NCBI GenBank assembly: GCA_022702705.1
Contig: CM040423.1
Span: 122,212,852-122,276,851, forward strand
Origin: Papilionanthe hookeriana x Papilionanthe teres
Lineage: Eukaryota; Streptophyta; Magnoliopsida; Asparagales; Orchidaceae
Direction of reading: 5' to 3'
Length of the DNA stretch: 64,000 nt
Part shown: positions 55,237 through 64,000 of the stretch, in pieces
Numbering within the stretch: the first letter of the stretch is position 1
Layout of the letters: the number at the start of each line of letters is the position of its first letter
The notes under the pieces: generated by a model
What the model saw: only the letters and a program-made list of their open reading frames with translations
Told to the model about the DNA's origin: nothing
Database searches by the model: none
Position numbers and translations under genes: made by a program

Positions 55237-56421
55237 ATGTCTGCCCAAAAGCTGATTTTCTCCTTTACCAACGGACTTGACCTAGTCGTCTATAAGGAGG
55301 AGCTTCGACAATGGAATCATCCGTTTCGAGGCGAGGATTCGAGAATACAAATGTCAAGATCACCGACGTCACCCTTTTCACACTTACGGACAAAGTGCTC
55401 GAAGCTGGAAGACCTTTGATCGAGTTCGACCTTAAGTCGACTCGAGAGTTCCCTCCCCGCAAAGGGTTCCAGCCGAGAGGAATACTACCGTTCATAGGAG
55501 GACCGTTGTCTTTACCCCCACTCGGTCTAGTCATCTCCGCACCTACCACGGCTTCCGCGAACCGAAGGGGAAGGAAATTCAAATTTGTAATGAGCATGTT
55601 ACGCGTGGAGGGTACGGATCTCCATGCGAGACCTTTTGTTTTTGAAATTGGGTCCGGCTCGAGGGTTCCACCCCTAACACGAACTCGGCGGAGAAACAGG
55701 AGTAGAAAGATTGCAAGGAAAGCCAGAGCTGCTGAAGTTGCTTTCTTGGAAGAACTGCCTGAGTACACACTACTACCTGAGTACATACCATTGCCTGAGA
55801 ATACGCCGCTTTGGAAGGAAGTAGGTTCTATCCCCTCTCTGCCGCAGCTGACGAGGAAAATGTCCGCAAGATTGCTTCTATATTACCTCAACCCGCATAC
55901 TATAGCAACAGTCGAAAGAAAAGGGCTAGGATTACACAATTTGCCCGACTACAGACTGTGATAGAGAAGTTAGCAAAGAAAGAGAAATGTCCTGTATCAG
56001 AGATTTTAAGAAGAATAGGGCCGGTGCCAGCCAAATCCCGTCTTGGGCCGCGAGTAGAACCCATTAGCGCCACAGAAAAGCCGAATAAGAAGATGAAAGC
56101 TGATCCACCTATTGTTGTTTCAGGTTTACAGATCAGGGAGGATACCACCTTCCAGCATTCAGCCGACGGACCATCCAGGTCCCAGGCCTGCCTGCTGCTA
56201 GAAGGATGGTATGGCGTCCTACTACTGGCCAATTAAGACTGAAACAACGACCAGAAAAGGAAAGTCTCGTCAGGAGACTCGAGTCCGAAGAGAGCACCAC
56301 TACAATGAAGGGGACTCCCAAGAAGGAAATCGAACGGTCATCGCATGATAACTGCGAAACCGTACGAAAAAGACCATTGGAGGACGCTATGGAAAAGCTA
56401 AGAACCGACATTCAACGATGA
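55237..56421 (+). pseudogene. Tat-1 ORF1 (unknown protein ahead of gag), frameshifted
   Basis: An ORF upstream of gag is typical of the Ogre branch; its function is unknown. ATG at 55237 (MSAQKLIFSFTNGLDLVVY). The reading frame changes near 55340, runs openly to about 55810 (ITDVTLFTLTDKVLEAGRPL, FPPRKGFQPRGILPFIGG, a basic patch RTRRRNRSRKIARKARAAE, then a PEYTLLPEYIPLPENTP repeat), changes again to 56165 (IASILPQPAYYS, KKRARITQFARLQTVIEKL), and finally continues in the first frame to a TGA at 56419. The basic, Pro-rich composition suggests nucleic-acid binding, but that is inference. No domain recognised. Confidence 0.65.
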
Positions 56422-56499
56422 GCAAGAGAAAGAGAAGAAAAGCTTGGAGATGAAGTTGACTCGTCGGAATTCATGGATGACGAATATGTGGAGATCAAC

Positions 56500-57650
56500 A
56501 TGGTTGAGACACGAGCGTCGTCAACTTTGCAAGGTGCTCCGGCAGCTATGGAAAGAGATGAACCAGAAATGTTAAGAGCATAACTTCGAGAAAAAGATGA
56601 TACAATCTCTCAAATGGCGAAGAGGATGGAAGAGATGGCTGCAGCCCTAGCCACTCTTCAGAGTCAGGTTCAACCCCCAAGAGAAATGCCTCCAGAAGTT
56701 ATTCATATTACAGACAGAGGAAAAGAGATTACATCCGTTAAAGGAGAAGATCAGTCGAAGAAAGATTCTACCCAGAATATGATTCCAGAGAAAGACATCA
56801 AGAGCATGGTAGAACAGCAGGTGCGAGAAGCCTTAGCACAGTCTAAGAGCGGAGCATCTATTCAAACGGGTAGACCTTACCCCGAAGAATTTGATGCAGT
56901 ACAATACCCAAAAGGCTTCGTACCACCTCTGCTCAAGACTTTTGATGGTACCGGAAACCCTCGACAGCATGTTGCACATTTTCGCGCTAGTTATTGCAAC
57001 GCCAGTGGAAATGACACCTTACTCTTCCGACAATTCATCAGCAGCCTGTCAGGGATCGCCTTCGATTGGTACGCAGAGTTACCGAATGATTCAGTAAAGA
57101 CATTTTCAGAATTAGAAAACCTTTTTGTGAAACGTTTTCTTTGGAGCTCAACACCATATCACCATCGGTGATCTAGTGGTGGAGAAACAGAAACCGAACG
57201 AAACTTTAGTGGACTACATACTTCGATGGAGAAATCTAAGCACGAAGTGTGAGCCACATCTACAAGAGCAGCATGCAGTCGGTATCTAGCTTAAAAGTAT
57301 TCACAGCCCGATAGCACTTCTCCTTAAGGGATTTACGATTAAGACTTTCGAGAAGTTGTTAAGTAAGGCCGAAAGCTTGCAAGAGGAAGCGAAACAGCTA
57401 AGTTTCACCGACAAGACAGACAAACAGAAGCCTGTGAAGACATTTGAAAAGAAATCCGGGATCGTCGCAGCAGTCGATAAGGGCGAGCGACCAATGCGAA
57501 ATACGACGGAGCAGCGCAGACCGACTATCAACAACCTCGACAGAACTACCAACAACCTCGACCTGGTTATCAGCCAACTCAACAACATGAGCAACCGCCT
57601 CGCCCGCAACACACGTTAAAGGAGCTCATAAACAGAGAATATCCGTTCAA
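56500..57650 (+). pseudogene. gag: Tat-1 gag, interrupted
   Basis: ATG at 56500 (MVETRASSTLQGAP, a common style of plant gag start), a TAA at 56581, then a coiled-coil-like segment (MAKRMEEMAAALATLQSQVQ) and the capsid domain at 56915-57140: PPLLKTFDGTGNPRQHVAHF, LFRQFISSLSGIAFDWYAEL, FSELENLFVKRF. A frameshift near 57150 is followed by VEKQKPNETLVDYILRWRNL, a stop at 57291, and KTFEKLLSKAESLQEEAKQL. Capsid function inferred from the family. Confidence 0.82.
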
Positions 57651-58855
57651 GCATGAAGCAGTGCCAAAGATGTTCCGCAGTTTAATGAAAACTTCGGATT
57701 TTCAACTGCCAGAACCCAAGAAGCTGGAGAAAGTTAATAAGAAAGACCATCCTAACTACTTCCCTTACCACCAGATGCTTAGACATAAGATAGAGGATTG
57801 CATCACCTTTAAGAGTTGGCTTGACAACAATCTCCGAAAGGGGAACATAACGATCCCAAAGGAATACATGAAAGAACCCCAGAAAGGAGGTTCTTTCAAT
57901 GTTATTTCAACGGATCCCATTGTTCCGATAGACCCTTACACGACTGATGGTGGATGGAGTACTGTCTGGACAAAATCATCGAAGAAAATTTTGGACCACA
58001 TCCAGGCCGCTTCGGAGCATGCTTCAACTCAGAGTTTGAAACCTGTCAAGCCGGCACTATCACTAGAAATTGAAGAACCGCCCCAGGAGGAAAAGATTGT
58101 AGAAAAGAAAGAGATCGTAGAAGAAGAAAGGACCGAGGCTCCTAAGACTAGACTAGGGGTTGCTTATCCTAGGATGGTTGTTTTTGATTCGGGGGAAAAA
58201 TTCCTCGAACCTCTGACTCTGTATGATTATTTGCTCGCTCCGGCGGGATCTTATAATGATAAGAGTTATGGCATTGGCTACATTTTGACTGTTTCTAATG
58301 ATTATGCAACTAACGACAACCAATCTAATCCGGATCTTGATTTCGATACAAATAACAATTCTCAAATCATACACAACCTCGACAATCACGATGACAAAGA
58401 AGACATTCACCAAGAAGGCTACGAAAGTTCAACAAGCAATGAATCTGTTTGTGAATTTTAAGGAGCTCCAATCACAATAGAGTTAGAGCTTTCAGATTCC
58501 AAAGCGACTCCACAAGAAGCTGTCATGCCGATTCAAAAGGAGACACCAGTAAACTCAGTACCAGATTCAGAAGAAATCACAGAAGTCAACTTAAGGAGTG
58601 GAAGGGTTCTACCTCCGAGAATGGGTCCAAAAGACAAAGGAAGCGGGTGGTTGTTCGGGAAGAATCAATCCCAGCAGAAGAATTGCCCATTCGGGAAGAA
58701 AGCGAGACACATGGTAACAAAGTGGACTATAACGTGCTAGCCCATCTTAGAAAACTACCAGCCAAACTGAGCATCTACGACGCTCTCATCTTATCAAAAG
58801 AGATGGGAAAGCTCTGATCAAGGCCTTACTCGATCCAGATATTTTTTTAGCTCAG
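57651..58855 (+). pseudogene. Tat-1 gag C-terminus and protease-proximal linker
   Basis: The frame 57661-58461 starts with the lineage motif YFPYHQMLRHKIEDCITFK (normally Y-C-x-x-H...H...C, a zinc-binding-like pattern; the first Cys is Phe here), then an acidic, low-complexity region (Glu/Lys, later Asp/Asn-rich). After a TAA at 58459 the same frame group continues with ITEVNLRSGRVLPP (58575-58620), a phrase that precedes protease in many plant Gypsy elements. A frameshift follows. Confidence 0.65.
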
Positions 58856-59506
58856 ATGGCCGGAGATTCCTTAGACGAGGTTTGCTCGTTAAAGGAACAG
58901 CGAGGCATTACCTTCACGGACAGTGATCTACTACTTAGGACAGCCGATCACAACCGGTGCGTTGTACATTTCGAGTTACTAATCGGAAAATTTACGCTCT
59001 CCGGAGTATTGGTGGATCCGGGAGCGTCATTCAACATAATGAATCTTCGGACGCTAGCATACTTGGAAATTGATGCTCGCGAGCTTGAAGCGGACAAGAT
59101 GTTACTAAGAGGATTCAACCAGAAAGGATAAAGAGCCCTTGGATCAATAACACTGTTGATGAAGACCGGTGACTTAGCAAAGACAACCGCAAAATTCCAC
59201 ATAATTGACTCTGAGACATCGTTCAACGCTCTACTGGGCCGGCCGTAGATCGATGAAAATCGGATGGTACCATCGTCTCTGCATCAGTGCATAAAATACT
59301 ACGAAGGAGGAGAACAGTGCATTAAAGGTGATTTGCAACCTTTCTCCGTACATGAGATTGGAATTTGTGAAGATGCAGCTTATTACGCACCTCCGAAGAA
59401 AACAATCTTCTCCAGGAACACCGTGCCAAATGAAGCAAAAGAAATTCGAGACGATGAAGAACCTGAAGTTCTAGTCCAACAGTCACTCACCACTCCCTTA
59501 CGGTGA
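58856..59506 (+). pseudogene. Tat-1 aspartic protease, two stops
   Basis: Active site GVLVDPGASFNIMNLRTL at about 59005-59060 (D-P-G-A-S), a TAA at 59129, then LLMKTGDLAKTTAKFHIID, and the lineage's closing motif ALLGRP-stop-IDEN (TAG at 59246 in the place normally holding Trp), VPSSLHQCIKYYE. The frame ends at 59504. Cleaves the polyprotein. Catalytic Asp and Gly present; broken only by the stops. Confidence 0.8.
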
Positions 59507-60290
59507 GATGGTGAAGGTTTCTCCAGAACTCGCATCTGAGGTCGAGGCCGGGGACTAGGTCGTGGAAGAGACACTGGGACAGTTGGACAGAAGGAGCCGG
59601 TGATCAACGTTGATTGGGAGAACAGCTCTGAGGAAGAAGAGGAAGTCAAGAAAGAAGCAGCTACAATAAACCAGAAGAAACCACAATTCAAAATTTCTCT
59701 CGAAGATGAAAAGAATGAAGAATACAAATCGATGTACGAGAAGATTAATCACTATGTACACACTATGACCACGACCCCGATCCGATCTAATAAGATCGAG
59801 GGTATGGTGGTCAAAGAAGTACATAGCAGCGGTGCAAATCCAATCAAATTCTACCATGGCACTTCTTCTTCCAATACTGAAAATGATGTACAATTTGAAG
59901 ATGTCACTTCTTCCGAATTAATAGAATTACTTTTTGAGTAGTACTCTCCCTGTGTTCAAAATTTAATTCAGCGTGGTGTCTTACCTCGACAATGGACAAA
60001 AGGTCAATCACAACACTTCAAAAAATTATGGAATAACGCAGGTCGGCCTCCCAATGCAAAGCATGGTCTCGGATTCGGTACAGTAGGATCAGTTGACGAT
60101 ACGGAATTTTACTTGGTTGTCACTTGCGAACCTAATGAAGACTGCTTGGAAACTACAGAAGAGCTTGAAGATCTGCAAATTAGAGACGCTCCACCAGAGT
60201 TTGAAGAAGAAATCAAATCTACAATAGACGAGTTAATGGAAGTTAACTTAGGTACTAGCGAAGAGCCTAGAGCCGACCTTTGTTAGCTCC
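59507..60290 (+). pseudogene. Tat-1 protease-RT linker
   Basis: An acidic region (59600-59941, NVDWENSSEEEEEVKKE) followed by QWTKGQSQHFKKLWNNAGRP and GLGFGTVGSVDDTEFYL (60000-60120), conserved phrases of Tat-lineage pol with unknown function. Several stops. Ogre-type elements can splice an intron between protease and RT; no convincing splice sites are visible here. Confidence 0.55.
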
Positions 60291-61375
60291 TTACTCAATA
60301 AAGAAGATTCGAGGAAATAATCAAGCTACTAATGGAATTCGAGGACTTGTTTTGCTTAGAGTTATGATGAAATGCCGGGATTAGCTCCGAAGTCACGATT
60401 CACGGGCTAGGAGTGGATCCTACTTCCGTTCCAGTCAGACAAGCTTCCAGAAGAATGCGTTTGGAAATTGAACAACAAGTCATAACGGAAGTTAAGAAGC
60501 TAATAGACGCTAAATTTGTCCGTGAAGAACAATACCCGACTTGGCTAGCCAATGTGGTACCAATCAGAAAGAAAAATGGTCAGATCAGAATCTGCATGGA
60601 TTTCAGAGATTTGAACAAAGCATGTCCGAAAGATGAATTTCCACTACCAATTCCAGAGTTAATGATCGACATCGCTTCGACACATGAAATATTCTCTTTC
60701 ATGGATGGATCTTCAGGATACAACCAGATAAAGATGGCACCAGAAGACGAAAAACTCGCGACATTCAGAACACCAATCGGAGTGTATTGCTACACAGTAA
60801 TGCCATTCGGACTAAAGAACGCATGAGCAACATACCAAAGAGCAATGACAAAGATTTTTGATGATCTCATTCACAACCAAGTTGAGTGCTACGTGGATGA
60901 TGTGGTCATCAAAAGCAAGCTGAAGGAAGATCACTTGTATGATTTGAGAATTGTTTTCGAACGATTAAGACAATACAACCTTAAGATGAATCCCCTGAAA
61001 TGCGCCTTCGGCATCACCTCCGAGAAATTCTTAGGATTTGTTGTTCGACATCGTGGAATTGAAATTGATCCGGAAAAGATTAAAGCTATTTTAGAGATGC
61101 CGCCTCCCAAAACCTTAAAACAGCTACGATCCTTTCAAGGGAAGTTGGCATATCTTCGACGCTTTATTTCGAACTTGTCGAGTAGGTGTCGACCCTTCTC
61201 GGCATTAGTTAAAATGGACGCCAAATTCATTTGGGAAGAGAAATGCCAACGGGCCTTCGAGGACATTAAGCAATACTTAATGACACCTCCTGTCTTGGCG
61301 ACCCAGGTCTCGAGTAGACCGTTGATACTTTATACTCGTGGCTCTAGACGACTCCTTGGAGCCTCGCTAGCCGAG
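60291..61375 (+). pseudogene. Tat-1 reverse transcriptase, one stop in the core
   Basis: From about 60413: RRMRLEIEQQVITEVKKLID, WLANVVPIRKKNGQIRICMD, FRDLNKACPKDEFPLPIPEL, SFMDGSSGYNQIKMAPEDE, YTVMPFGLKNA, TGA at 60824 (normally Gly), ATYQRAM, and the catalytic box VECYVDDVVIKSK near 60880-60920. The connection region KTLKQLRSFQGKLAYLRRFI is at 61110-61170. YVDD is intact. The frame shifts near 61375. Confidence 0.87.
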
Positions 61376-61740
61376 TCAATGATGAGGGAAAAGAAAATGC
61401 TCTCTACTACTTAAGCCGTCGTCTAATCCCGATGGAAGTAAAGTATCCTCCAATTGAGAAGCATTGTTTGGCCCTGATCTTCACCGCACAAAAGCTCAGG
61501 CATTACATGCTCTCTAATAAGGTCAACCTTATCTCGAAAGTTAATCCGTTGCAATATTTGATGACCTGTCCAACACTTTCTGGCAGGCTTGCCAGGTGGT
61601 CGATGATACTATTGCAATTCGACATAACTTTCGTGCCTCTTCGTGTCGTAAAGGGACAAGTCCTAGCAGACTTCCTTGCAGCACACCCTTTGCCGACAGA
61701 ATCGCCTCTCAACGACGACTTGCCAGACGAGCAGATAATG
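61290..61740 (+). pseudogene. Tat-1 first RNase H domain, degenerate
   Basis: The region RPLILYTRGSRRLLGASLA (61315-61371) takes the place of the first RNase H catalytic Asp motif but has no Asp at the expected site. After a frameshift, MEVKYPPIEKHCLALIFTAQ, KLRHYMLSNKVNLISKVNP and GRLARWSMILLQFDITFVP follow, ending VLADFLAAHP near 61680. In the Tat lineage this first RNase H is known to be reduced to a tether, which agrees with what is seen. Confidence 0.78.
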
Positions 61741-62230
61741 AGCCTAGAAGACACTGATGATCGACGTTGGGAACTATACTTCGACGGAGCATCCTCAGCA
61801 TAGAAAGACAAAGAATTGCAAACGATAGTGCCCAGTAAGGCAGGAATCGGACTAATCTTTATAACACCGGAGCGGGGGATGTTAAGATACTCCTTCCACT
61901 TAACAGAGCCATGCACAAACAACAATGCAGAATACAAAGCCCTCATAACAGGACTAGAACTGACCATTCAAATGGGAATAACAGATATCAACATCTACGG
62001 AGATTCTCAGTTGATCATTCAACATATCGCCGGACAATACATAATTTTAAAGCCAAGACTTGAGCAATACTTTTAGTATGCTGTGAAACTATTGGAACGA
62101 ATTCCGAATGTAACAATCTACAAGATCCCCAGAAGAGAAAATGCTCTCGCGGATGCGCTAGCTCGCCTTGCAAAAGAATTTGCCTGCTTGCAAGATGAGT
62201 CAGTTGAAGTGTCAGTTCAAGGATGACAGG
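61741..62230 (+). pseudogene. Tat-1 second RNase H (archaeal type), three stops
   Basis: All four acidic residues can be placed: Asp in RRWELYFDGASSA (about 61762-61800), Glu in NNNAEYKALITGLEL (61921-61965), Asp in INIYGDSQLIIQHIAGQY (61988-62041), and Asp in RENALADALARLA (62137-62172). In-frame stops at 61801, 62074 and 62224 interrupt it. A second, horizontally acquired RNase H is a known feature of Tat-lineage elements and supports the classification. Confidence 0.85.
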
Positions 62231-62247
62231 TCCTATCACAGCTCGAC

Positions 62248-63570
62248 ATGGATATGATACAGAAATCAGAAAAAACAGAGGAATCAGTTGCAGCAGTGAC
62301 AGAAAACACAGAAGATTGGCGTCAACCGCTAATAGACTACCTGCAAACAGGGAAATTACCAGACGATAAGTCATTAGCTCATCAAATCAAGAAAAGAACT
62401 CTGTCTTACACATTAATAAACAATACATTATACAGAAGGTCTTTTGATCAGATGTGGTTAAGATGCCTGAGCGGGTTCGAGGATAGTGAAATTGTCAAAG
62501 AAGTGCATTCAGGACTTTGTGGCGCTCATCAGTCGGGTCCGAAAATGAAAATGAAGATTAAAAGACTAGGGTACTACTGGCCCTCAATGATGACCGACTG
62601 TATGAAAGTCGCCAAGAGCTGTCACCAATGCCAAGTGCACGGAGTGGTTCTACACCAACCTCCAAATGTGCTACATCCGACAATTGCGTCGTGGCCATTT
62701 GAGTGTTGGGGCACAAATATAGTGGGTCCGATAGAACCGCCTTCTTCAAGTGGACATCGCTTCATCCTTGCAGCTACAGACTATTTTTCTAAATGGGCAG
62801 AAGCAGTTCCACTCAGAGAAGTAAAGGAACACCACGTGCTGCAGTTTTTGAAGAATCAAGTTGTCTACCGTTTCAGAGTACCGCGCAGAATCATTTCAGA
62901 TAATGGGTCCGCATTCAGAAGCACAAAAATTAACAATTTTGTCAGAAGACATGGAATCGATTGGCGATACTCAATAATCTACTACCTAAGAGCAAACAGC
63001 TTGGCCGAGGCTTTTAATAAAACTCTCGTTCAGATTTTAAAGAAAACTTTGAACGACAACAAGAGAAATTGGCACGAGAAGTTGTTAGAAGCCTTATGGG
63101 CCTACAGAACGACTTTTAGGACTCCTACTCAGTCTACGCCTTACACTTTAGTGTATGGGTCCGAGGCAGTTTTACCTTTGGAGGTTCAGCTTCCATCACC
63201 CAGGATTGCAGTTGCAAATAAAATTACTACAGAAGAAAATGCCAGATTACGACTAGAAGAACTCGAAAACTTGGAAGGGAAAAGACTTGCAGCGCAACAA
63301 AATTTGGAACTGTACCAAGCTAAGATGATCCAGGCCCATGATAAACTGGTCCGCCCAAGAACTTTCAAAGTTGGTGACTTAGTTCTTGTTCTCAGAAGAC
63401 TTATTCTTGCACATCGCAAGATAGGAGGCAAATTTAAACAAACTTGGGAAGGGCCATTTGTGGTCGAGGCAGTCTACTCAGGAGGCTCTTACCAACTTGT
63501 GAATTGCCAAGGAGAACGACAAATGCTTCCAATCAATGGACGATATTTGAAGAAGTATTACGCAACTTGA
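62248..63570 (+). CDS. Tat-1 integrase, full-length frame with lost catalytic Asp
   Basis: 440-codon open frame, continuous with the pol frame upstream except for a TGA at 62224. Zinc region: VHSGLCGAHQSG and SCHQCQVHG. Core: the first catalytic Asp is Asn (FECWGTNIVGP, 62701-62730; normally W-G-x-D), the second Asp is present (IISDNGSAF), and Glu in SLAEAFN is 36 positions on. C-terminus: TFKVGDLVLVLRR, FKQTWEGPFVVEAVYSGGSY and LPINGRYLKKYY, without a chromodomain, as expected outside the chromoviruses. The protein could fold but should not catalyse strand transfer. The ATG is internal to pol, not a natural start. Confidence 0.88.
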   Translation: MDMIQKSEKTEESVAAVTENTEDWRQPLIDYLQTGKLPDDKSLAHQIKKRTLSYTLINNTLYRRSFDQMWLRCLSGFEDSEIVKEVHSGLCGAHQSGPKMKMKIKRLGYYWPSMMTDCMKVAKSCHQCQVHGVVLHQPPNVLHPTIASWPFECWGTNIVGPIEPPSSSGHRFILAATDYFSKWAEAVPLREVKEHHVLQFLKNQVVYRFRVPRRIISDNGSAFRSTKINNFVRRHGIDWRYSIIYYLRANSLAEAFNKTLVQILKKTLNDNKRNWHEKLLEALWAYRTTFRTPTQSTPYTLVYGSEAVLPLEVQLPSPRIAVANKITTEENARLRLEELENLEGKRLAAQQNLELYQAKMIQAHDKLVRPRTFKVGDLVLVLRRLILAHRKIGGKFKQTWEGPFVVEAVYSGGSYQLVNCQGERQMLPINGRYLKKYYAT

Positions 63571-64000
63571 TGTTTCAAAGGAATGAATTCTCATCCCTAG
63601 AAACACGGGTGAAGTAACCACTTGTGACTGGGTCCGAACCCAAAAACATAAGAAAATGAATAAAAAAAAACATTAACAAAAAATATGTGCTAAAAATAAA
63701 ATATGCGGAATCATAATAAGCTTTACCCTTCCTTTCAAATCAAATCTTGTTCCTGGTCTTTCCTCATCTTTTCCTACCTTCCTTTAAATTAAAATAAGTG
63801 AATAAGAATCTTCAGTGATAAATATTTTCTTAAAGTTCTTGTTCTCAGTACAACCCCTGATCCTTTCCTTGTCTTTTTCACAGGGAAATGCCGAACGGGC
63901 GGTTGGTCCTAAACTTTAAAAATGGCGTGAGTCTCGCACTCGATGAAAAGAGGGTGAAGGATGGAGCAGTGATAGAAATTGATTCTGACTTCACACCAGC
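63571..64000 (+). other. Tat-1 post-integrase DNA
   Basis: Non-coding so far as seen. A purine-rich tract at 63937-63965 (gaaaagagggtgaaggatgg) could precede a polypurine tract or belong to a post-integrase ORF starting beyond 63900. A T/C-rich stretch ending 'tcacag' lies at 63856-63884. The 3' LTR has not begun by the end of the window. Confidence 0.5.

Larger units (their letters stand above)
47123..64000 (+). mobile_element. Tat-1: Tat/Ogre-type Ty3/Gypsy element (5' LTR to post-integrase)
   Basis: LTR (47123 to about 54711), PBS of the tRNA-Arg type, leader, an extra ORF before gag, gag, protease, RT, degenerate RNase H, second archaeal-type RNase H, integrase. The extra ORF, dual RNase H and very long LTR are the marks of the Tat/Ogre lineage. 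Multiple stops and frameshifts make it defective. The polypurine tract and 3' LTR are to the right of the window. Confidence 0.88.

Noticed and set aside
1..64000. tRNA, rRNA or small RNA genes
   Set aside because: No cloverleaf-like or rRNA-like sequence was noticed; tRNA-like stretches are only the short primer-binding sites.

Overview
The window is intergenic plant DNA made almost entirely of nested LTR retrotransposons. The evidence is Ty3/Gypsy gag-pol of the Athila and Tat/Ogre types, primer-binding sites of the kinds used by those lineages (complements of tRNA-Asp and tRNA-Arg 3' ends), the plant-specific 'putative plant transposon protein' (PTP) ORFs, an AT-rich background and many minisatellites. 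It is an angiosperm; I cannot name the species. I find no complete host gene, no tRNA or rRNA gene, and nothing bacterial.

Layout. 1-623: minus-strand end of a Tat/Ogre-type LTR (Tat-2), followed by leader-like DNA and an 87-bp minisatellite. 2052-7132: minus-strand Athila-type element (Ath-1), of which the 3' half (PTP ORF, polypurine tract, LTR) is present. 7133-18002: plus-strand Athila-type element (Ath-2) abutting the internal region of Ath-1, with LTR, PBS, gag, protease, RT, RNase H, an integrase lacking its catalytic core, two PTP-type ORFs and a scrambled 3' LTR. 18003-27150: older repeats, namely LTR-like blocks on the minus strand, several minisatellites, a solo Athila LTR with a perfect 5-bp target duplication (19043-20905), and a GC-rich promoter-like island (24450-25090). 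27641-29100: a very diverged Athila-type LTR. 29101-35756: minus-strand Athila-type element Ath-3, with two PTP genes in tandem and the integrase C-terminus. 35757-47122: plus-strand Ath-4, inserted into the Ath-3 integrase; its RNase H/integrase/post-integrase segment is triplicated with an exact 1,831-bp period. 47123-64000: Tat-1, a Tat/Ogre-type element inserted in Ath-4, with an apparent 7.6-kb 5' LTR, an ORF ahead of gag, gag, protease, RT, a degenerate first and an intact-looking second RNase H, and integrase; its 3' end lies outside the window.

How the parts work together. In each element the LTR drives a genomic RNA, a host tRNA primes on the PBS, Gag packages the RNA, protease matures the polyprotein, RT/RNase H copies it and integrase inserts it. 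Almost every gene here is broken by stops or frameshifts. The only long uninterrupted domains are two integrases: Ath-4 copy 1, with all catalytic residues, and Tat-1, which has lost the first catalytic Asp.

Most unusual: (1) the 1,831-bp integrase-centred tandem triplication, a possible satellite being born from a retrotransposon; (2) GGCGCC-rich palindrome clusters that recur in every Athila-type LTR and again ahead of each PTP gene; (3) a 40-nt non-coding motif just after integrase kept in all copies; (4) two PTP genes in tandem in one element; (5) the very long Tat-1 LTR. All calls come from reading the sequence; no database search was made.
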